DNA of 64,000 bases from Zantedeschia hybrid cultivar (Eukaryota > Streptophyta > Magnoliopsida > Alismatales > Araceae), in assembly GCA_030544215.1 (NCBI GenBank), contig JARZZO010000008.1, forward strand, positions 26,327,614-26,391,613, written 5' to 3'. Below are positions 1 through 12,600 of the stretch, in pieces. The notes below the pieces were generated by a model, which saw only the letters and a program-made list of their open reading frames with translations, was not told the origin of the DNA and did no database searches. Each line of letters starts with the position of its first letter. Within the stretch, counting starts at the first letter, position 1. The position numbers and the translations under genes were made by a program.

Positions 1-587
1 AAGGAGCAGTGCGCGGGCTCGCCGGAGACCCGACCAGGCAGCGTGGAAAGGGTTCGTGGCCAGGGTTCCTTGCAGGGAGAGAACGAACGCAGCGCAGAGA
101 GAGAGAGAGGAGGAAGGCAGGGAAGGAAGGGAGAGAGAAAGAGATGACTGCTACGGGAGAGGATTCGAAGAAGAAGACAAAGAAGCACAGGGATCTTCAC
201 GCCCTAATTGCATGCATACGCAATTCTGGCGGCTACGAGATTTCTTCTTCTATTCAATCATCATTGACTCAAAACGAGGTTTACAAGACTATAAATAGAA
301 AACTTTAATCCTAATGAAGCCCTAATAACATCCATGACTAAACTGACCCTCCCACTACAAAATATTCAAAATTCGAACAGAAAATGCAGAATAAATAAAA
401 GAAGGATAACTGGGCCTCATAATGGGCCTTACAACAGTGCCAAATGTTCCATAACCATATAAAAACACATCAGTCTTCAAATGCACCGTCATCGAGCCGC
501 AACGAGACTGAAATCGCCGTTGACGTCCTCCTCCGTCTGTAGACACGGGTCGAATCAAATCGAGCCCGAGCGCGGGTGTCCTCACCA
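1..587 (-). repeat. 3' LTR of the Ty3/gypsy element (partial)
   Basis: This stretch aligns base for base with 7467-8044, apart from a short length difference in the purine-rich run near 110-140 and about nine transitions. It ends with CCA at 587 (TGG on the element strand). The adjacent bases 588-602 are purine-rich on the minus strand and are the probable polypurine tract. The rest of this LTR lies left of the window. Confidence 0.9.
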
Positions 588-639
588 ATTCTCCCCGGCG
601 GGGAAGAACTTGACCCTGTCGAGTATGAGTCTCGCCCAC

Positions 640-1210
640 TCTGATATCGCTCCAGAAGGTCCGGGTCGATCTGCTGCAGCTCCTCGCGCGTGATCCACGT
701 GTCCTCCGTAGACGGTCGTCCTCTCCAGTGGATCAGGTAGCGCTAATAGGCCCCATCCCTAGAAGTAACAACCTGCTCGTCCAGTATATGATCAATATGC
801 TCTCATCGTACTGGTAAGGAGGCTAGAAGTAGACACTCAGAGGTGGGGTTGCTCGCAAGGGAGGTAGAAGGCTCAAACGGATCACTGGGTATCACTGTCG
901 GGTCCCGATAGGCCACCAAATCTGAGACATTGAATGTATTGCTGATGCCATAGTCGGATGGTAGATCTACCACATACGCGTTCGGTCCAATCCATTTTAT
1001 CACTCTGAAGGGGCCAGCTCTCCGAACTTGCAGCTTCTTGACGGTTCCTGAAGGAAACCGCTCAGGTCGAACCCTAATCATCACGTAATCACCCTCATGA
1101 AACTCCTGAGGTCGTTGATGTGCATCTGCCATTTGCTTGTAACGCTCATTGCTGATCTCAATGTGACGACGGACATCCTCATGCAGACTCCTAATATGAT
1201 CAGCCAGGGA
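640..1210 (-). pseudogene. integrase C-terminus with chromodomain-like tail
   Basis: The same frame as the integrase core continues after the TAG at 1211-1213. It contains the GDYVMIRVRPERFPSGTVKK segment typical of Ty3 integrase C-termini, then GISNTFNVSDLV. A TGA at 803-805 and a TAG at 743-745 interrupt it. The downstream codons (about 790-640) read like a chromodomain, with a YLIHWRG core and a DTWITREEL helix. Chromodomains at the integrase C-terminus define the chromovirus branch. The assignment rests on motif recognition only. Confidence 0.65.
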
Positions 1211-1213
1211 CTA

Positions 1214-2518
1214 TGCAGACTCGGACGTACGGGACTGGATGGGTAAAGGAACAAGGTCAACGGGTCCCCTAGGCCTATAACCAATAACAATCTCAAATGG
1301 ACATATGCCTGTAGACCTATTGACCGAACTATTATATGCAAACTCAGCCTGCCATAGCATCTGATCCCACCCTCGCGTACGCTCTCCCACAAGGCACCGC
1401 AGCAAGTCACCCAGACTCCGATTGACGACCTCGGTCTGTCCATCGGTCTGAGGATAATAGGCAGTGGAGAACTTAAGCCTGGTGCCCATCAAATGCCAAA
1501 GGGTCTTCGAAAAATAGCTAACAAAACGAACATCCCGATCCGAGACGATGGTCTTGGGCAGCCCATGCAGACGAACCACACTCTCATGGAATAACTGGGC
1601 CACTCGAGACGCATCTGACGTCTTCGAACAGGAGATAAAATGTGCCATTTTGGAGAACCGATCGACGACGACCATGATAGAATCGTGCTTTCGGACCGTT
1701 TGAGGCAACCCCAAGACAAAATCCATACTAATGTCCTGCCACGAACAATCCGGCACGGGAAGAGGGGTGTACAGACCAGTGTTCTGCTTCTTCTGCTTCG
1801 CCGTAACGCATATGCGGCACTGAGCAACGATGCGAGCAACGTCGCGCTTCAGGCTCGGTCAGAAGAATCTATACTCAACAAGCTCAATGGTCTTATTCCG
1901 GCCAAAGTGACCGACTAGACCCCCAGCATGAATCTCCCACATCAAGAAATCACGGACCAAGGTCCGGAGAATGCACAACCTGGACCTATGAAACATATAG
2001 CCCTCCTGAAGGATGTACTCAATGTGCTCTCTAGAGGGCCCGGACTGAAGGGCTGAGTGGATCGGACTAAAGTCGGGACAGGAAGGGTACTCGTCCCGCA
2101 ATCTCTCAAATCCCGTGACCTCCACACTGACAACTGATAGAAGGGAAGATCGCCTGCTCAGTGCGTCAGCCACGCGGTTCTCCACACCCGCCTTGTGCTT
2201 CAGGACGAATGTATAGACCTGAAGAAACTCAACCCATCGACTGTGTCTCGGGTTTAGCTTCTTCTGGACGTGGAGAAACCGGAGCGCCTCATGGTCGGAG
2301 TATAACACGAACTCCTGCGGTAGTAGATAATGTCTCCAATATCTCAAAGCCTGCACTACCGCATAAAACTCCTTATCATAGGTGGAGTACTTCAGCTTAG
2401 CGTCATTCAATTTCTCGCTGAAGTATGCAATGGGATGGCCCTCCTGACTCAAAACTCCACCTATGCCGACATCAGAAGCGTCACAAGAGACCTCAAACAC
2501 CCTCGAAAAATCAGGCAT
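1214..2518 (-). pseudogene. RNase H and integrase core, interrupted
   Basis: A single frame encodes RNase H (SCDASDVGIGGVL, YSDHEALRFL, VADALSRR), then the integrase zinc-binding HHCC region, then the integrase catalytic core. The core shows the D,D,E residues in DISMDFVLGLP, IVSDRDVRF and DGQTEVVNR. Two in-frame stops break it: TGA at 1859-1861 inside the zinc-binding region, and TAG at 1211-1213 after the catalytic core. The catalytic triad is complete. The product would insert the cDNA copy into the host genome. Confidence 0.87.
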
Positions 2519-2612
2519 GAGAAGGACAGGTGCTTAGGTCATACGCTCCTTGATGTCACGAAAGGTTGAAGCAGCAACCTTCGTCCACAGAAAGGCTCCC
2601 TTCCGAATGCAG

Positions 2613-3573
2613 TCAGTGATCAGAGCCGTAATGGAGCTGAATCCGCGAATAAATCAACAGTAGAACGTCGCTAAAGCCGTGAAAACTATGCACATCATGG
2701 ATAGACTGCGGCTCAGGCCATTCTACCACCGCTCTGACCTTTTCGGGATCAGCGGAGACGCCCTCAGATGACACGATGAACCTTAAGAAGATCACTCGAT
2801 CTGTCATAAAAGCGCACTTCTTACGGTTCCCATACAGGCTTTCACGACGAAAAATAATGCACACCTGCCGAAGGTGCTCCAAGTGGTCCTCCCTAGAACG
2901 ACTATAGATAAGGATATCGTCAAAGTATACAACCAAAAATGTGCCAATGAAAGGTCGTAATACCCGAGTCATGAGCCGCCTGAAGGTACTAGGGGCGTTG
3001 GACAAGCCGAAAGGACATGACCAACCACTCATAAAGTCCATCTTTCGTCTTGAAAGCCATCTTCCACTCATCCCCAGGTCTGATCCGAACTTGGTGATAG
3101 CCACTCTTCAGATCGATCTTTGAAAATACAGTGGCTCGCGCCATCATATCAAGCATATCATCAAGGCGGGGAATGGGAAAACGATATCTCACTGTGATGC
3201 GGTTGATCGCGCGGCTATCCACACACATCCTCCAAGTGCCATCTTTCTTTGGAACAAGAAGTGCGGGGACAGCGCAACGGCTCATGCTCTCACGAATGGA
3301 GCCCCTCGCCAGGAGTTCCTCAACCTGCCTCTGGAGCTCAAAATGCTCCTTGGGATTCATGCGATAGTGCGGCAGGTTGGGTAAGGTGGCTCCCGGAATC
3401 AGGTCGATGGCGTGCTGGATATCACGCATAGGTGGAAGACCTTCCGAAAGATCCTCAGGAAAGATATCCTGAAACTCCTGGAGAAGAGAGGTGACATCGG
3501 TGAGGTGCTCACTCGGGGTCTCGGCAGTAACCTCTCTAACCGCTAAAAGAAACACAGGATCACTCTCAACCAA
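2613..3573 (-). pseudogene. reverse transcriptase, frameshifted
   Basis: The upstream part (3573 to about 3015) is in the protease frame and carries the RT finger and palm motifs, including KIDLKSGYHQ with the first catalytic Asp. A frameshift near 3010-3020 moves the rest into another frame, where CPFGLSNAPSTF and the catalytic YFDD box (VVYFDDILIYS) are found. That frame ends with TGA at 2613-2615. A second frame change lies between 2613 and 2518, before the RNase H part. The catalytic residues are all present, so decay is by frame loss rather than by active-site change. Confidence 0.85.
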
Positions 3574-3978
3574 ATCATGCTCAAGCTCCCTGGCAGAGAT
3601 AAGTTGTAAAGCTACAGTAGAAGCTGTACCAATGAGGGAAGGCTCGCGAGTGCTGGTAATGTCCGATCGGGTCAGACGGAAACTGGAGCATGTGCTCGCT
3701 AAAGCCGTGCTGAGAGTGGTAGCCCGACTAACAGGCGTGGTGCTAGAAGGGGTAGCAGCACCAGAAGGTGGTGGAGGGGTACTCAGGGATGCCGAAGAAC
3801 TCCTCTGAGAAGTCCCCTACTGGGAGGACGCCCTAGGTCGGGAGGGTTGTAAAATGATGAACAGGTCGTTGTACTGGAATATACAAGTGTTGGACCGGCC
3901 CTGAAGGGTCGCGTCCATATCATACAACCACGGCCTGCCAAGAATAAGGCTCCCGACCTCCATAGGAAGGATGTCACA

Positions 3979-4617
3979 CTAGATCTTATCCTCATACGGT
4001 GGGAAGTGAATGGAAACAAGGCACCTCGTCTGGATGGGAATGGAAGTAGAATCCACCCAAGATACTCGATAAGGACGAAGATGATCAACAGTAGTCAACC
4101 CAAGGCGTGCAACGGCATTAGTGGAGATTGCATTAATGCAACTACCACTATCAATGATCACTTTGCACACCTTGCCATCAACACGGTAGTAGGTGTGAAA
4201 AATAGCGGTGCGGCGCCAATCATCACACACCTTCGGCTGGGTCAAGATGCATCTAACCACGCCGATCTTATCCCCACTAAGACGATTCTCACTATCACCA
4301 TCCCACATAAACTGAGTCTGGATGCAACCTACGAACTCTCCCTCATAATGAAAATCATCCGCCATCTCATCTCCAGCCGCATAACTCACAGTCTGCAACG
4401 CGGGCTGGAACTCCTCAGGATCCACCTCTCCCATAACCATGGCCCTAGACGGACACTGAGACTTGAAATGCCCAAATCCTTGACATCTGTAACACCGACT
4501 ACAGGATCCGCCCTCCAAGGAGGACTCTCCTATAGCTGGGGCCTTCCCCTTATCCTCCCGCCTAGCTGGCGGGGCTCCCATGGGGGAACGGACAGGGAGG
4601 GCCGGTAAGGCGGGCAC
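3979..4617 (-). pseudogene. zinc knuckle and aspartic protease region
   Basis: It continues the gag frame. A CCHC knuckle (CYRCQGFGHFKSQC) sits near the start, and a retropepsin active site, DSG in VIIDSGSCINAIS, near the middle. A TAG at 3979-3981 interrupts the frame. Past that stop the same frame still encodes the protease C-terminal motif LILGRPWLYDMD (about 3940-3905), and another TAG follows at 3817-3819. The protease would process Gag-Pol in the particle. The active site itself is intact; the reading frame is not. Confidence 0.82.
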
Positions 4618-4659
4618 CGGGTCTCTCTGGGGAAAACGAGGGCGAGAGGGGGGGTCCTA

Positions 4660-6072
4660 ATGGCTGGGGTCAGCAGGCCTGATGGCTGGAGCTCTCTGTG
4701 GCACTCCCGGGATGGCGCGCTGATCAAGGGGACGCTGGTAGGGCGGCCGAGTACGCGGGGGTGACTCCACCTCAAGCTCAAACTGCTCCATCTCTCTCAC
4801 GACCTAATAGGCGTGCTCGATGGTCGTCACATGTTGACGGAACAATTCATGCTGATACACACGACGTAGACCCTTCCGAAAGCATAAAAGAGTCAACGCG
4901 CTCTCCTCTCGAGCTCCACACCTCATCAGGTACTCATCAAACTCGGCAATGTACTCAGAAACAGTGCGAGTACCCTGAGATGTGCTCTGCCACCTATCAA
5001 TGAGGCGGTGCCGGTAAGTCGAGGGAAGGTATTTCTCTCGCAGCTTGACCTTCATGTCTTCCCACGACTCAATGGGATCATGCCGACGCTGCTCAAGCAG
5101 GTCCTCGACATTCGACCAATAGGTCTGAGCCTGGCCTGTCAGCTTCATCATGGCGAATCGAGCTCGCCGAGCGTCAGTCATACCCATCCAATCGAAGTAG
5201 CGGTTCATGCCGGCCTCCCAATCAAGATAAACCTTCGGGTCCAAGGACCCGTCAAAAGTGGGAGCATCCGCACGAGCGGCCCGACAATCATCTAGGTCCC
5301 TCGAGACATGATGGGACCTCCGCTCTTCCTCAAAATCATCCCGATCATCCAGATCATCCCGATCCCTCGGACGTCGATGGCGTCTAGGCGCCTCACCAAA
5401 CTCAGGCTGAATCCCACGGACGTACCGATCACCTCGATCATATCGCTCAGCTCGATCGCACCGGTCGTGTCGATCCTCTCGATCGTGTCGATTGAATCGC
5501 ACGTCCTGACCGCATCGCTCTAGCCGATCATCGCGGTCACGAAGATCCCAGTGATCATAACGATCAATCCTATCCACCTGACGCCTCGCGCGTCTCTGAT
5601 CGGCACCCTCAAACCTATCGCGCGGCCTATGATGCCTCAAATGCCTACGCGCCGAAACCTGCTCCATCAACTCATCACGCAGATCATAATCCACCCCGTC
5701 ATCGGCAAGACGCCGCTCGTCAACAGGATCAGCCCTCGGAAGGGTCTCATCATGAGGGACATGGACGGCCGGAACATGATGTCCCAGGTAACGGGGGACT
5801 GGGGCATGGGCAAGAACCCCTGGAGCGCCCCTGAGACCTGCCAGGTCCTGAATCGTACGCTCGGACTCATCAACTCGGTTCTCACCAGAGCGGTTCGAAC
5901 CTCCCCCATTCCCAAGGCGCCGGTCCCAATCATCCATACGGTGCGCGAGCTGACTAATCATCTCGACTAAATCAGATACATCCGGAGACCCCGCCTGCGA
6001 ACCTGATGTAGGTGCAGACATGTGGAAAATCGTGCTGCTACGAGTGGGCATGCAAGGCAGACAGAGAGACAA
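4660..6072 (-). pseudogene. gag capsid region of the Ty3/gypsy element
   Basis: The frame starting at 6072 (a second Met about 17 codons in is equally possible) runs to a TAG at 4804-4806 and continues in the same frame to another TAG at 4657-4659. The N-terminal half is rich in Arg and Asp with RxDRxD-like runs. After it comes the conserved plant Ty3 gag core, recognisable by PTFDGSLDPKVYLDWE, followed by the tryptophan- and glutamine-rich segment before the zinc knuckle. The product would be the structural protein of the virus-like particle. Both stops are TAG within an otherwise continuous frame. Confidence 0.85.
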
Positions 6073-6220
6073 CGTGCATCAACTGACACCTAAACGACTA
6101 ATATGCATGACGTGGACCAACTAAGCAGAGTGAAACACTAAATAGATGGAGACACACTAAAACTAACATGATGAATAAAAATAAATAGATAAAAGATGCG
6201 ACAAATATGCCCTAGCAACC

Positions 6221-6234
6221 TGGCTCTGATACCA
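6221..6234 (-). other. primer binding site, initiator tRNA-Met type
   Basis: The minus strand reads TGGTATCAGAGCCA, the usual plant LTR primer site complementary to the 3' end of initiator tRNA-Met. It lies four bases inside the 5' LTR, which fixes both the element's orientation and the inner LTR border. Confidence 0.9.
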
Positions 6235-6238
6235 AAAC

Positions 6239-8044
6239 TGACGCGAGAGGACTACCGAAACGAGTCTGAACTAGTGTCACGATCCGAAATCAGCAAGTGT
6301 AGCGTATATGAATGGCAAATGCTCACCAATTTTCCCATATTTCCATGAATGTAATTACGCAACGCAAGTCGCACAAACTCAAAAGAATCGCCCGCTCTCA
6401 GTGATAAAATAGACAAGATCGGTGGTAGTGAAGACCACCAACTACTAGGGCAACATCAATGGATTCAAAGTTCTCAAATAGTGAATTCGGGACGGATCTC
6501 ACGCTCACAATCCGGCAATCATGATTAACAAATAGCTAGGAACCTACTCTCAAGCACGGGAGCACATTTAATCATATATTAAACGACAAGTTTTAAAGGG
6601 AAGGAGAGCACAATAGCACTAACCAACCCACTGTTGAGTGGGGTCACGATCTTAAATGCCGCGGATCTACAAACTACCTCGTAACCATGCAAGCGCACCA
6701 CAATACCGAAAGATAAATTATTTTGCAGCGTTGGTTCGCTGGGGAGCGAAACGGGGCCCTATTTCGGTGCAAAGGGGCGGCGATTGACAGATTTGCGATC
6801 CACGACGCAGAGGTCCACGCACGGTGGAGAGGGAGCTTGCGGGATGAACCGTTCGGAGCCTGCGGCGGCGTGAGCAGGGGAAAGGGAGCACGCGGGGAAG
6901 CCGTCGGGGTCTAGGTGAAGCGAGACAGAGGTGCTCGCAGGGAGGTCCCGTCCAGAACTTGCGTACAGCGGGAAGGAGGCTCGCGGGGGTCCGCTCGGAT
7001 CCGCGTGCCGCAGGGAAGGGGAGCTCGCGGGGAGTCCCGTCTCGGCCTCGCGTGCGGCGGATTCGCGTGCCGCAGGGTAGGGGAGCTCGCAGGGAGTCCC
7101 GTCTCGGCCTCGCGTGCGGCGGGAGGGGGTTCGCGGGGAAGCCCGTCCCGGACTCGCGTGCGGCGGAAGGAGGGGCTCGCGAGAGGGCCTGTCCGGGGCC
7201 TACGTACGGCGGGGAGGGCTCGCTGGGGTCGCAGGAGTGGTCCGCCCAAAGCGCGTGGGGCGGAGGTGATGGCGGGGAGGCCCGACCAGGCCTGCGCGGC
7301 GGCGAGAAGGAACTCGCGGAGGCTGCTCGTCCGGGGCTTGCGTACGACAGGGAGGGTTCGTCGGGGCCGCGGGAGTGACCCGCCCGGAGCCTACGAGCGG
7401 TGGAAAGGGATGCTCACGGGCAGGGGCCCGTCCGGAACCTGCTTCGCGCGAATAGGAGGGGGGGAAAAGGAGCAGTGCGCGGGCTCGCCGGAGACCCGAC
7501 CAGGCAGCGTGGAAAGGGTTCGTGGCCAGGGTTCCTTGCAGGGAGAGAACGAACGCAGCGCAGAGAGAGAGAGAGGAGGAAGGAAGGGAGAGAGAAAGAG
7601 ATGACTGCTACGGGAGAGGATTCGAAGAAGAAGACAAAGAAGCACAGGGATCTTCACGCCCTAATTGCATGCATACGCAATTCTGGCGGCTACGAGATTT
7701 CTTCTTCTATTCAATCATCATTGACTCAAAACGAGGTTTACAAGACTATAAATAGAAAACTTTAACCCTAATGAAGCCCTAATAACATCCATGACTAAAC
7801 TGACCCTCCCACTACAAAATATTCAAAATTCGAACAGAAAATGTAGAATAAATAAAAGAAGGATAACTGGGCCTCATAATGGGCCTTACAACAGTGCCAA
7901 ATGTTCCATAACCATATAAAAACACATCAGTCTTCAAATGCACCGTCATCGAGCCACAACGAAGCTGGAATCGCCGTTGACGTCCTCCTCTGTCTGTAGA
8001 CACGGGTCGGATCAAATCGGGCCCGAGCGCGGGTGTCCTCACCA
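6239..8044 (-). repeat. 5' LTR of the Ty3/gypsy element (1806 bp)
   Basis: The LTR runs from TGACGCGAG to CTCACCA, giving TG...CA termini on the element strand. The inner border is fixed by the primer site four bases away, and the outer border by the end of similarity to the left LTR. The middle (about 6720-7600) is very GC-rich. It contains a 59-bp direct duplication (7002-7060 and 7064-7122, three bases apart). Long ORFs across this GC-rich part read in several frames, match nothing I recognise, and are not called. A TATA-like TATTTATAG on the minus strand near 7746-7755 could serve the LTR promoter. Confidence 0.88.
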
Positions 8045-9672
8045 GGAAGCCTCTTCAAAGCCAATTCCCAGTTGTCCATAGAAAGATAATCTTTAAGGGA
8101 AAGGACTTATGCCAGATCAAGGGTTTCCACCAGACTCTTGAGTCCTCCATCTTCAAAATCTTCCACAAATGATTTAACAGAGAACCAGCCAATAGACTCC
8201 CAACTGCATATTCACATATCCACTCCTCCAGTAAGCAGATTCAATTGGTGTGTAGCATGCTTAACAAGTTAGACAATCTTCAGCTTCCACTTCAGTTAAG
8301 ATTCCCCCAGGATTGAAGTGCCAGACTCTCCTTCATTGAGAAATGCCTGCTGAACTGTAAGACTCCTATATGTGGCCAAGTGTTAAGAACAAACCCACTG
8401 TGGGTAAGTGGCATCTGAAAGCTTTGCTACTATTGGAATTCATTTTTCCAATGGTGCAGTTGGGAGTCTATTGGACAATGGTGGCCTTCTCTCCACAAGG
8501 GCATCTGAAATTTGCCAACTGTTAGGACTTGGGAACATTTCACCCCATCGGAAGTTCGATTTTCTGATGGTGAGGGGAATTTATTGGCCAACGTGACCTT
8601 CTCTCTGAAACAACATCAGAAAGCTTTCTACATGTCTCAACCCACAGTTGGAAGTTCAATGTTCCAATGGGGGTGCACTGGGTGCACGATCCCTTTGCTA
8701 ATGTGGCCTTGATCTCATGAACCTAAAGGATACATAAAGTTCCAAAACCATCTGATGGCGTGACTTGGGCCACCACTGGCATGAGTAATAGTAACTTCCT
8801 AGGCTGGTCCTCAACTCAGTGCCACCCTTGGCATCTTCAAAGATAACCGCGACTGCAACTCATGCACATCTACAGAAACACCTTCTTGTGTAATATACTT
8901 GCAATTCAAACACGTTAAGAATGTTACCTGCATTCAACCAGGAGAAAATAGATGTTGCATCTGCATATCATCGCCAATTGACTTAAGCTTAGGAAAAATA
9001 GGCTTTAGATGATTTGGTCATGTGCCAAATTGGCCAAGTTTGATGCCAATTAGGTGTGATCAAATTCAAGTGGCAGATGGAAAAAGAACTTGGGAAAGCA
9101 AAAAATAGAACAGTTGGAGATAGCAAGAAAAGACTTGGTATGACAATGGATAGATTAAAGAGGCAGGACAGGGATACCGCTCTGATGATAATCATGATGA
9201 CAATGATTTGCATCCAATGCATGTCTCACTACAATAAACTCTCACAAACCATTTCAGAGCTTTGTTCATTGATACTATTGCTTTGATGCAGACGCTCAAA
9301 ATTAGGACTCAGATCACTTTCAATTGGGTGCAATAAAATACAATTGAAAAGGAAAAAATGGTCAAATACCAAATACAACACCATCTTAAAAAATAACAAC
9401 TAGGACATCTACGCATGTATATACTAGATTAAATCAATTAAACCGTATTCAAGGATGAGGTGCCACAACCTTGGTCTGAAAGAGAATAAAACTCTTTTGC
9501 AACACATGGGTGTCTTTTTTATAGAAAATTTTATGGGAACGTACTGAAATGCCACCTTCGTCTACTGTAGGTAAGATTTGAGAAGAGTATGTGCACAAAT
9601 CCCAGATAAACAAATCCCAGATAAATCGAGTAAATGACCCATCCAATACAGAATGTCAAAAGATGATCTGAC
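8045..9672 (-). other. intron 8 (or downstream) sequence of the WD40 gene
   Basis: I see no coding exon here on either strand. 8400-8700 contains loosely repeated segments with shared words such as CATCTGAAAGC, AGTTGG and CTTCTCTC. The final WD40 exon was looked for specifically (the Trp-Ala-Pro-Arg-Arg region near the family's C-terminus) and not found. Confidence 0.4.
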
Positions 9673-12600
9673 CTGAAACCACATATTGTCCATCTGGAGT
9701 AAAAGTGGCCTCAATTGTCAAATTTGGGGATGGCTCCATGCTGAATCCACATCGCTGCATATGTGACAATGAGACATTCATGTTGGTTTGAGTTATAGCT
9801 TCGGCAAATAGCATATTCATAATAAAATTGATGGAACTTGAAAACATGGCTAAATGATACAAGTAGACCATCTTTAGGATGACAAGGCTACAGCATCGCC
9901 ATTCATTGGCCAAAAAACATAAGGATGATATTAAACATACTAAAAGTAGATCCTACACAGGTTGACCAAGAAAGTAATTTACATTCGAGGTTTATTTTGA
10001 GTGTCAAGGAAACAGCACGTCAAATGCATATGAAAGTAACATATAAGGCATAAAAAATGAGTAACAATTCTTCATCAATTTCAAGTAGTAGTTGACCTTG
10101 ATTATAAGTCTACCTTCTTTTGCAGAAACTTAGTTGGTATTCAACAGGAGGTCTATGATATTTCTAAATGGTCAAATGCTAGTTCAGTAGCATAGAATTT
10201 GAATTGTCAAACCAGCAATTCTGCAAGATCTAGAAGACAAGATTTAACTAAGTGAACAAGATTAAGACATAGCATGGACAATGTAATCACAGCAGAGCTA
10301 ACGCGAGTAGTATGAGGCTTCTCTGAAGGTTAACAATTCAGAAGCAAATCATTTTTGAAATCACGCTTCGCTGAAGGAAGAAAACTGACGACTGTGTCAC
10401 AAGTGTCACTGAAAAGAATGCAAAAAGTAGAAAACTAGACATGCTTTCCACAATCATTCAAACAAAGAAAAAGTTTGTGCATGACCCTTCTTCCTGATCA
10501 CAGGATAACGAAAGAAAATAAGAAATATTAATATCAGATATCCTATAACATGACAAATATAAAATAAATTGGAGATGAAACATAAAACATAGAACTGATT
10601 CAATATTACTGAGTTTTGTGATGGTAGATATATAGCCCTTGCTCATTTTTGAAGCCCAGATGGAGTGACTTCCACTTCCAACTTCAATAGACAGACAGTA
10701 CATTCCGACTCTAACCACAAATTTGATGAGGAGATCCACTAAATTATCAACAATATCAGAAGAATCATGCTTTAAAGAAAAAATCAAAAAAGAAACAGTG
10801 GATAAGATATGATACTGCACATACAAATATACAATACACATTAAATATACATGTCGCACATGCTGCACAAATTAAAATACATCTTAAAGAATATACATAT
10901 TATGTGACGAATACATATACACTGGCATACTTATCCCAAGTCCAACAGTTCTATTCATATGTAATTACATCCAATTCTAGACTTCTAGTTCTCAAACTTA
11001 TCCGGAATAGTTTTATGTTTCTGAATCCAATTACTTTACCGGAAAACAGGTCAGGTTATGTAACAATCATGTTGTCTACAGGCATCAAGCAGATTATATC
11101 AATTTTGTTGGAGCAGATAGAATTTGGGTCCACTTAATTAAAATTCTCCATTTTATCCAGTCCATGCATGATCCGAGTAAACACATTTATTGCATTTTTA
11201 GTTATACCTCCCTCCTCCTACTCCCTTTGACTCTTAGACAGTTCCTCTCAATTTAGTCTTAAGCAGTTCCACCCAATGTTATTCTGCCAACAACCGCTCC
11301 TTTCCCCAACTTTAAGACTATCTCAGCATATCTGATTTTCCCTTGTTTTGATACAACCCTTCTGCCTTCTTGTTTTAACACTTCTGAAGAATAATATCCT
11401 TTTTCATTCTACTTAGGAACCTTTTAGCTACTCTTGCTTCCCTTTAAAGGTGTTACCTACCAGCTTTCTGAACCTGATTATCCCCTAAACAGACCAGTCT
11501 ACCCCCACTACACTCTCACAGCTACCTACAATTGCCCCAAAACACAGGAGAAAAGTGAGAGTTGCTCAACAACAGAGCAATGTCACAAACCAAGTCCCAG
11601 GTTGGATTCAGATGTAACTGCATCCAATTCCAGTTCTCAAACTTGTCAGGAATAGTTTTTACATTTATGAATCCAATTACTTCAGTGGGAATCAGGTCAG
11701 GTTATGGGACAATCAGGTTGTCTGCAGACATCAAGTGGACTATGTCAATTTTGTTGGTGTGCATAGAATTTGGGTCCACTTAATCAAAATTCTCCATTCA
11801 ATTCAGTCCATGCATGATCCAATTAAACATATTTAAGGTATTCTTAGTTTACCTCCTTAATTCTACCACCTTTGACTCCTAGACAGATCCTCTCAATATC
11901 ATCTTATGCAGTTCCTCTCAATATTATTCTGCCAACAACTGCTTCTTTCCCTAATTTTATCACTATCTAACCCTATCTGCTTTCCCTTATTTTAATACTA
12001 CCTTCCGCCTTTTCATCTTGACACTCTTCTGAAGAATAATATCCTTTTCATTCTACCTAGAACCCCTTTAGTTAGCAACATCTTGCTTCCCTCTAAATGT
12101 GTTACCTACAGAACTTCTGAACCTGATTATCTCCTTGTTAGACCAGTCTACCACTACTATACTGATGCGGGACAGGAGAGGGAGTAGACCGGAAGTAGAG
12201 AGAAGAGAAGGGTTGGAGGAGAAGAAGACTAGGGTTCCCGTCCCGTCTCGGGAGAAAACACGCAACGGCGGCTCTTCATTTCAAATTTCTTCTTCAATGC
12301 TTTCCCACGAGGGGATACAGGACAATATATAGACTCTTCAAAGGAACCCTAATATAAAAATTACTAAACTACCCCTAGGACTCCGAAAATAACTAAAAAA
12401 CATGGGAAAATTACATATAAATTAAAAGACTCCAAATGGACCCCTAATGGGCCAACTAAACTGCACATTGGGCCTTTGACCCCATTCCAGCCGTTCCTGG
12501 ATCCCCATCATTCTCCCCTGGTTTAAAAAAATTCGTCCTCGAATTTTAAAATGAGTCAATATCCATGGGGGAATGATGGTAGCATGCTCGGAAAACAACA

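Larger units (their letters stand above)
1..8044 (-). mobile_element. Ty3/gypsy LTR retrotransposon, decayed, cut by the window edge
   Basis: The element reads on the minus strand in the order 5' LTR (right), primer site, gag, protease, RT, RNase H, integrase, a chromodomain-like tail, polypurine tract and 3' LTR (left, partial). Protease before RT and integrase last is the Ty3/gypsy order; the chromodomain-like tail suggests a chromovirus. The two LTRs differ by about 9 substitutions over roughly 578 shared bases, all transitions, so the insertion is young by LTR dating. The coding part nevertheless carries many in-frame stops and at least two frameshifts. The target-site duplicate on the right would be GGAAG (8045-8049); its partner lies outside the window. 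The element lies downstream of the last recognisable WD40 exon, possibly inside an intron of that gene. Confidence 0.9.

Noticed and set aside
6915..7604. Open frames of up to 229 codons in the GC-rich part of the LTR, rich in Arg and Gly
   Set aside because: Several frames and both strands are open at the same time, the region lies wholly inside an LTR, and no motif is recognisable. This is compositional.
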